DNA from: Brachycybe producta
Taxonomy: Eukaryota; Arthropoda; Diplopoda; Playtdesmida; Andrognathidae
Direction: 5' to 3'
Length of the DNA: 64,000 bases
NCBI GenBank assembly: GCA_036925085.1
Contig: JAUPFP010000008.1
Span: 6,178,277-6,242,276, forward strand
The position numbers were made by a program, and so were the translations under genes. The notes beneath the pieces are model-generated. The model was not told the origin of the DNA. It did no database searches and worked only from the letters and a program-made list of their open reading frames with translations. Every line of letters begins with the position of its first letter. Positions within the stretch are counted from its first letter, which is position 1. Positions 49,590 to 64,000 of the stretch are shown here, piece after piece.

Positions 49590-51264
49590 ATTTGTAAACA
49601 ATTTCAACATCATAAAAATTAGACCATTTTGGCACAAAAGGACAATTACAACTTTACATATTTATGCCAAAAAATAAACTAATTACATTATAATAATCCG
49701 AAAGTTATATTATAATAAGGATCATTAAAGTTAATGATTGCAAAATAATTAATGGAAAAAATTTCAAGAATTAAGGTTACTGGTATTATATGTATCTATT
49801 GAAACCAATCGACTAAAATCTACTTACAGAATTTAGTAATAAATGAACGACGATCTGTCTTAAACTATGAACTACGGTGTATGTATAAAAACGTCAGTTA
49901 ATCACTATTTCTTTTTACCGTTTTCAGTATAGTAATAGCAAAAAAACATAGCAGGGTGCAATCAAAATGAACCCTAATTTCTCACACATATTCCTCCGCC
50001 AATGATTATTATTGTTACCATTTTTTAAACCCTAATCAATATTATATTTTATAAAGCAAATATATTACCCAAACATATTCGCTTTAGCTTATATTAACTT
50101 AGCTTTGCCTTAACTTACACAAATGACTATAATAGAAAGTAAATTAAACAGTAGAAAGGGTTAGATGCACAGATTGCATTTTAGTTGCATTTTTCATTGC
50201 TAATAAATATTTAAAACATAAAGATCTAATCAAAATTATAATAAGGATTTCTTAATTTCTAAGTAAAAAATAACAGGGTAAAACTACAAGTTATTATCAC
50301 ATTAAACACTAGCGATCAAACCTACAATTAATAATAAAAAATCAGATACAATGTAGACTAATAAAGGTTGAGGTCGTCTAGAAAGGTTTTTGTAATCCAC
50401 GAAGATTAATAGTTTTAAGAAGATATTACAAAAAACAATAACTAATAATTCAATTAGTTGTTTTGAATTTTAATAATTACTCTGCAAGCAACCCAAATGG
50501 CTTGTAAGTCGTTTAGTGTTGTAAGTTGTTCAGTCCAATAATTTCAAAATTGGGACGATAAGCAGCATGAATATTTGAATATTAACATGCTTAATTAAAA
50601 AAATGGTGACCATATGGATCCACAAAATTTATAAATTTCTCCATTCACAAAAATCTCAGGAATGAAATTTCATTTTAAAACGACCTTATTTTGCAGTACA
50701 TAAGTTACAGTATACAAACTTGTATGCTAGTTTAAAATACTATTTTATAAATGTCTGCCAAAAACTTGAATAATTAACAACACCAATTTCTATGTTTCAT
50801 TACTGTCAGAATAATAACCGTGTTTTGGCACATTTCTTTTTGCCTTCTAGTTGCTTTTATTATAAAAAAAATCACATTAATATATGCTAACATATGCTAA
50901 CAACTAAGAAAGGTGCATTGTAATAAAATTAACTTGTTGATTAGCTTAATGTGTCCATGTGGTGTTTAGTGCAAATTGAGTTCCTATCGAAGTTTTGAAT
51001 TACTGAGCTTATATAAACAGCTTTTCCACTAACAATTGCTACAAATTGGCATATTAAAAATGTTTGTTAAGCTGTGTTTATACTCGGAATTTCATGCTGA
51101 CGTTGTAATCTAATTGTCTTCAAATTTTCCACCAATCAGGAAGGGCGCGAGAGTCAAATGCTGACTTTAAAAGCAACATTAGTGCTTTAGCTAATAATCA
51201 ACAATTTCACAGCAAGATCGAATAGCAAAACCTTAACAACATTAAAATTGGGCTTACAAGAAAC
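49590..51264. repeat. Upstream spacer of copy C, duplicated before copy D
   Basis: Aligns almost base for base with 60360-62044. It holds the uninterrupted TAGCTT site at 50942-50947, matching the Polinton insertion point upstream of copy A. There is no gene. Confidence 0.8.
51010..51017 (+). promoter_or_regulatory. TATA-like element, copy C
   Basis: TATATAAA lies 255 bases before the copy C start codon. The same word lies 255 bases before copy D (61790-61797), so position and sequence are conserved between the duplicates. The promoter role is inferred. Confidence 0.4.
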
Positions 51265-58055
<6,791 letters not shown>

Positions 58056-59776
58056 AGCTAATCTTAACCTTTTCTTCACTTTTGAATGGTGAGGACAGTG
58101 TAATGCTGAAACCACATAACAGCTAATGTATGCATGCATTTTGTGTCACACAACACATGATGGCAGGTGACAGATAGGAAATTTGTATGAGTGCTGCCAA
58201 ATGGCCATCCCAAATAGCTTTTTTTGTTTCGATTTCATCCACGCCACTAGAAAATAATCCGACAGAAGGATTGGCAGCACTGATGCGGCAGCAGATAAAT
58301 GGCACATTTGCATAAAAAGACCCATAAGAAACCATATACTTAGAAAAGTTGTGCAACTTTTTGCCAACAGCATTTTGTAGGATACAATGGCATGTTTTTC
58401 AAAACCGTGACGGCAACTTGAACGGACAGCAGTGCATAAAGTGATCCATTTATTACCGTGATGTTATAGAACATGACAACATTTTCCCATCGTGTTGTGT
58501 CACACAAAACACGTGCATAAAAGGGGCAAAGTACCTTGTATACACCTAAAAACTTAAAAGCATTTGAATATTAAACATATCCTGAGTCCTGTTAAGGGCA
58601 AAAAAAATGTCGAATTCAATTTATTCAGTGAATATTTCTATATATTGGGTGGTATTAAAAAAGTTGAGTATTACTGATGAGTATTACTCAACAAAAGAAG
58701 AGTAAATTCTGAATTGAGAATTTACTCAATTTTTGTATGAATAAAGTTGCCACACGTAAATGGAGTATTTACCCTGGCATGTGAGTAGGTTATCACTAAG
58801 GTTCTGGTATCTTTATGTGGTATCCCAGAGTTTGCAAACTGCCTTGTTCTAAAGCTATTTTTTCTAGACTTTAAGAATTGCCATGTCACTTTTAGCCCCT
58901 AGGGCTGGCAGGGGTCCTCCTCATTTGATTAAGACACGGGCTGGGAATCATGAGTCCGCATTGAGGAACACTTCCAAAGATCATGAAGGAACAAAGGCAT
59001 AGAAAGCCTCAAAGAACTTTGAGGTCTCTATTGTTCTCCTGTTTCTAGTGAAACTAACTCTCTTCATTTTGTAATAAGAATTAAAACACTTTTTCAAACA
59101 GATTATAGGATTTTACTTTCCATCATATAATAAATACAAAAGCTCTTCATAAAAATCAAGCACAATAATAGGCCATGAACAAGCAAGAAGCAACGTTGAG
59201 CTCACCAATGCACACCCTTTAAACTCTTTTCACCAGGTGGGGCCATGGTGTCCCATAGCCCAGCCATAGGTCAAACGACTGATGGCTGCATTTGGTTCCA
59301 AACATTACCTTATTTGGAAATGCGATTTCAGAGAATTTGTCTAAAATGTATAAACTATCCTGTTTTCTCTCTCAGAACAGAAAACAATTTTCTAAAATGT
59401 TTCTTCGGACAAAAGAATTGTCAATAACTCCAGAAACGAAATAATTGTCCAAGGGTTTTTAACTTCTTTTTTGCCAATTATTTTTACTTTTTAACAAGGC
59501 TTTTTAACTGAGGCCCAAACAAGGGAACACCACCTTTGAGTTAATAACAAATCCATAAGTCCATTTTATCTCTTTCATGTGTTAACAGGGCTCCGTATAA
59601 TTTAACTAAACACATTTAACTTGAATGTATTTAGCTCAAGTGTAGATAATGTAAGGTATATGCTTCTAACTTGCTTAAACTCGCTTATACTCACATAAGA
59701 CTTAAGCTTAAACTCGCTTCCAGACAACAGATCATTCTTAAATGGAATTCTTACAACAAACCCCCGTATATCTAGA
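58056..59776. repeat. 3' flank of copy C and C-D spacer, duplicate of B-C spacer
   Basis: 58056-58826 matches 45657-46430, and 59070-59640 matches 46930-47475. The stretch 58830-59070 is unique to this spacer, with no ORF or recognisable ends. No gene. Confidence 0.7.
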
Positions 59777-60030
59777 AATGGTCATCCAAAGGCTATTAGA
59801 AAAATAGGAGCTAGAACTGATGCATATTCGTGGTCTTTCTTTCCAAATGTATTTAGACTATGGAATGCTCTTCCAGCACATAGTTCTGTTTTAGGACGAG
59901 TTCAATTTGACGATGATGTCTATGTCTCGTCTCAGTGACAACCATTTGTGATTGGGAATTGTTCCCTATGCCACATGGCGCTCGAGCTGATTGCAGATGT
60001 ACTTGATTGAATTGAACGAATTGAATATTA
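59777..60030 (+). mobile_element. LINE 3' tail fragment
   Basis: About 54 codons (59777-59938) read GARTDAYSWSFFPNVFRLWN and ALPAHS, then a stop. This is the usual C-terminal motif of jockey/CR1-group ORF2. A short 3' UTR follows, then a TTGAATTGAACGAATTGAAT tail. It begins exactly where the B-C spacer reads on without interruption (TATATCTAGAAA). Like the LINE at 7866 it is severely 5'-truncated, but its sequence is different. Confidence 0.75.
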
Positions 60031-62044
60031 AACTCTTATTCTCGCTTCAACTCGATTCAAGTGCGACTCTTTTATACTCGCTTAATCTCGCTTATAGTCT
60101 TAATTTAATTGTAATTTCGAATCAATACCGTCAAACACTATTGAACAATATTTACATATAGCTTATAATTATTGTCTGTTACAGTTGTTTAACGTTTCAT
60201 ACGAGCTCGTACTAAACCATCTACATGTAATAGCAACTTTTTAAAAAAGTTAAAGCATTTCAACCTTAAGCTATCAAATATTTTCATAAAATATCGAGAA
60301 AAGAAATTTAAACAGTGAAAAACAATTAAAAGTTCTTAAGAACGGTAACAGCATTTATTTGTAAACAATTTCAACATCATAAAAATTAGACCGTTTGGCA
60401 CAAACCGACAATTACAACTTTAAATATTTATGCCAAAAAATAAACTAATTACATGATAATAATCCGAAAGTTATATTATAATAAGTATCATTAAAGTTAA
60501 TGATTGCAAAATAATTACTGGAAAAAATTTCAAGAATTAAGGTTACTGGTATTATATGTATCTATTGAAACCAATCGACTAAAATTTACTCACAGAATTT
60601 AGTAATAAATGCACGACGATCTGTCTTAAACTATGAACTACGGTGTATGACACTGTATGTATAAAAACATAAGTTAATCACTATTTCTTTTTACCGTTTT
60701 CAGTATAGTAATAGCAAAAAAAAAAAAGCAGAATGCAATCAAAATGAACCCTAATTTCTCACACATATTCCTCCGCCAATGATTATTATTGTTAACATTT
60801 TTTAAACCCTAATCAATATTATATTTTATAAAGCAAATATATTACCCGAACATATTAGCTTTAGCTTATATTAACTTAGCTTAGCCTTAACTTACATAAA
60901 TGTCACATGACTATAATAGAAAGTAAATTAAACAGTAGAAAGGGTTAGATGCACCGATAGCATTTTAGTTAAAATAGCACTTTCATTTTTCATCGCTAAT
61001 AAATATTCAAAACGTAAAGATCTAATCAAAATTATAATAAGGATTTCTTAATTACTAAGTAAAAAATAACAGGGTAAAACTACAAGTTATTATCACATTA
61101 AACACTAGCGATCAAACCTATAATTAATAATAAAAAATCAGATACAATATAGACTAAAGTTAAAGTTGAGATCGTCTAGAAACGTTTTTGTAATCCACGA
61201 AGATTAATAAAGTTTTAAGAAGATATTACAAAAAAACAATTACTAATAATTTAAGTAGTTGTTTTGAAATTTAATAATTACTCTGCAAGCAACCCAAATG
61301 GCTTGTAAGTCGTTTAGTGTTGTAAGTTGTTCAGTCCTATAATTTCAAAATTTCGACAAAAAGCAACATGAATATTAACATGCTCAATTAGAAAATGGTA
61401 ACCATATGGATCCACAAAATTTATAAATTTCTCCATTCACACAAATCTCAGGAATGAAATTTCATTTTTAAACGACCTTATTTTGCAGTACATAAGTTAC
61501 AGTATACAAACTTGTATGCTAATTTAAAATACTATTTTATAAATGTCTGCAAAAATCTTGAATAATTAACAACACCAATTTCTATGTTTCATTACTGTCA
61601 GAATAATAACCGTTTTTTGGCACATTTCTTTTTGCCATCTAGTTGCTTTCATTATAAAAAATCACATTAATATATGCTAACAACTAAGAAAGGTGCATTG
61701 TAATAAAATTAACTTGTTGATTAGCTTAATGTGTCCATGTGGTGTTTAATGCAAATTGAGTTCCTATCAAAGGTTTGAACTATTGAGCTTATATAAACAG
61801 CTTTTCCACTAACAATTGCTACAAATTGGCATATTAAAAATGTTTGTTAGTATTTGTTTATACTCTTAATTTCATGCTGACGTTGTAATTTAATTGTCTT
61901 CAAATTTTCCACCAATCAGGAAGGGCGCGAGAGTCAAATTCTGACTTTAAAAGCAACATTAGTGCTTCAGCTAATATTCAACATTTTCACAGCAAGAGAG
62001 AATAGCAAAAGCTTAACAACATTAAAATTGGGCTTACAAGAAAC
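60031..62044. repeat. Upstream spacer of copy D, duplicate of copy C upstream
   Basis: From about 60200 it matches 48540-48691 and then 49590-51264 with a few percent differences and small indels. It contains the empty TAGCTT site at 61722-61727. The first 170 bases are T/C-rich with CTCGCTT-type repeats. There is no gene. Confidence 0.75.
61790..61797 (+). promoter_or_regulatory. TATA-like element, copy D
   Basis: TATATAAA lies 255 bases before the copy D start codon, the same spacing as in copy C. Role inferred. Confidence 0.4.
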
Positions 62045-64000
62045 ATGGTAGAAGTGCAAGCATCTACAAAGACATGGTTTGAGAAGTACGGAAGAGCTTG
62101 GAAAGTATTGATTCCGATAAGGTGTAACAGCAAGGGAAGGTAGGTAGGCCTCCATAATAAATATTTAATAAAAACTATGGGACGTCTTTCTAGATTATGA
62201 TGTTAACTAGTAACTCACAATAATTAAAATGGTAATAAAAAAGTTCAAAACCCTTTTAAATATTTAAAAAAAAAATGATGTTAATGCTTTGACACAACAA
62301 TCAAGAAGAGATCGCAACTTCCGTTATAGTTTTAGACACATCAAATTTCCATTAACTTTGCACATTTGGCGTCATGCAGCATAGTGCACGCTAGAATGTC
62401 TGTAAAGACTTAACTGAATAGATATTTATTTTACTTTTGTCCTTGAGGATGGCGCCACTGCAGTTGTTAATACTATGCTCCATAGATGTTTTGTAAAAAT
62501 TTGGATGCAAAAACATCAAGCAAACGTTTTTTTAAAAAAAAATATGAAAAAATTCAAATTACTTTCAAAACTATAATGGTAATATTTTATTTTATTACAA
62601 GACAAAAAAATTTATAGCAGTTTCAAAATAATTCATTTTTTTGTTTTTCATAAAAACGATTTTCACCTTTTTCAAACAGAAATTGATAGTTTATTTTTAA
62701 ATATAAACGATGACAAAAAAATGTTTGCAAGAAAAACCTCAATTTTTCAAAATTGCATGAAATTCAAGTTTTAAAGGCATTCTAATTTTTAAAACAATTT
62801 CAGTTTCTAGTTCGTGTTTATCATAAAATTAAAAATAATCAGAGTTCAAAAATCAGCTGTCCATCGCAATTCACTGTAAACTGATATTCACAGAAATAAG
62901 GAAATTCTTCAGTCTACAAGTGTTGGACTGTTCTCATTCCTAACTCTAGCATGGTTGGACAAAACGCTGTGGAGAGCAGCGAGAAAAGGTGTCCAGAAAG
63001 ATGAATTGAAAAGAACGGAAGATGTCGACGAAGTCGAGATAAACAGCAAAAGGCAGGAAATCAAAATTAATATAAATAAGGATAGTTAATTAAATATTTT
63101 GGGCTCAGGTTGAATCAGTATTGGAATGAAGAATTGAAAAACAATGGACATAACGCTTCATTAGCTCGAGTTGTATGGAGGTTTTGTCGTGTTCGTCTCA
63201 TTCTTGCATCAATCACTATATGTTTGTTTTCCTTTTTTCAGTATGTTGGACCTGTGAGTAAACCATGATTCTTGTATCAGGAGCAAGTTATGTAAATTAA
63301 TAACAATGCATGTATCCATTCATTAAGGCTTGGATCTTGAAATACCTTTTGGATTTTATGAACGATGATAATCAGCCGATGTCTAAAGGCATTACTTTAG
63401 AAATTTTATTTTCTGCTGCTCTAATGCTCAGAAGTATTGCATACAATTCGTCTTTAACATTAGGGATTCACACAGGTAAACACTTGAAATTAACTAGAAA
63501 GTGATGAAAAATAAATTCGAAAATGTTTCCCAATTATAGGAATTCGAACTCAGGGAGCCATTCAGATGTTAATTTATGAAAAGATCCTAAGAATAAAACA
63601 AAGAAATGATAAACTGATGGCAGAGGTATAGAAATCATGATACATGACTCGTAGATCTACATCAAATTAAGCACTTTAATTTCGTGAATTTGATTTTTCA
63701 GATGATTAACTCTTTCACAGCTGATGCGGAAAGAAGTTTTCATTGTGTGTATCAATCTATGTTTATTGCTGGAATTCCTGTCATGTGTATTCTTAATATT
63801 TTCTACTGCTACATAATCATGGGGCCATGGTCATTTTTGGGAAATGTCATAATTATCCTTTATTACATTGTCATGGTATTTTAACAAGCTCAAAGATTTG
63901 TGCAGTTGTATAATATTTTTGTACATGCAGGGTTTAGTGGCAAAGAAACTCAGTAAACTACGAAGGAAAGTGGCTAAATTAGGCGATAATCGAATTAGTC
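62045..64000 (+). CDS. ABCC/MRP4-like transporter, copy D (partial, exons 1-7)
   Basis: The 5' end of a fourth copy, cut by the window edge. Exons: 62045-62139, 62894-63052, 63109-63253, 63328-63475, 63540-63625, 63702-63875 and 63931 onward past 64000. All visible exons are in frame. Exon 3 is one codon shorter than in C. The donor after exon 2 is GC (AAAAG then GCAGGA) where copy C has GT, so splicing there needs a rare GC-AG intron or may be impaired. Exons and introns are almost identical to copy C (a few percent differences), unlike B. The visible part covers the N-terminus and the first part of TMD1. Confidence 0.85.

Overview
This is nuclear DNA of an invertebrate animal, AT-rich and full of short GT-AG introns. 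It is probably an arthropod and perhaps an insect, because T/A-rich runs resembling TTAGGTTAG lie in the ABC introns, but the species cannot be read from the window. It holds one ciliary gene, a tandem array of ABC transporter genes, and one large virus-like element with smaller transposon debris around it.

Layout. 1-3500: hAT-type MITEs and a deleted pogo/Tigger DNA transposon. 3780-5488: a complete six-exon B9D1 gene (ciliary transition zone). 5489-9575: AT-rich spacer with a 5'-truncated LINE (about 7866-8995). 9576-25988: a 16.4-kb Polinton/Maverick (adintovirus-like) bounded by inverted repeats starting AGT and by a perfect 6-bp target duplication, TAGCTT. 25995-64000: four tandem same-strand ABCC (MRP4-like) genes. 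Copy A is 27383-36733, B 38478-45656, C 51265-58055, and D starts at 62045 and runs off the window. I resolved all 29 exons of A, B and C. A (1340 aa) and B (1322 aa) stay in frame throughout. C has a one-base frameshift in exon 8. D uses a GC donor after exon 2.

The Polinton looks nearly whole, with about one visible break, and young, since its outer repeats differ at about 2 of 134 bases. It carries the standard set: protein-primed DNA polymerase, chromodomain integrase, packaging ATPase, adenain-like protease, major capsid and other structural proteins. It also carries unusual cargo: a Bcl-2-like protein with a C-terminal anchor, an IAP-type RING protein, a dUTPase and a possible PC4-like ssDNA-binding protein. 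The gap between the leftward RING block and the rightward late genes contains a perfect p53-type response element (two abutting decamers plus a near-perfect third). Together these suggest an element that reads the host's p53 or DNA-damage state and blocks apoptosis. That is the most interesting hypothesis in the window.

The Polinton sits in sequence matching the 5' flanks of ABC copies C and D, which keep the empty TAGCTT site about 320 bp before their start codons. The ABC array is evolving by unequal exchange: C matches D in its 5' half and upstream spacer but matches B from exon 25 through the 3' flank. Copy A has diverged most, with aspartate at the NBD2 catalytic-glutamate position and a repeat-expanded, sequon-rich extracellular loop.
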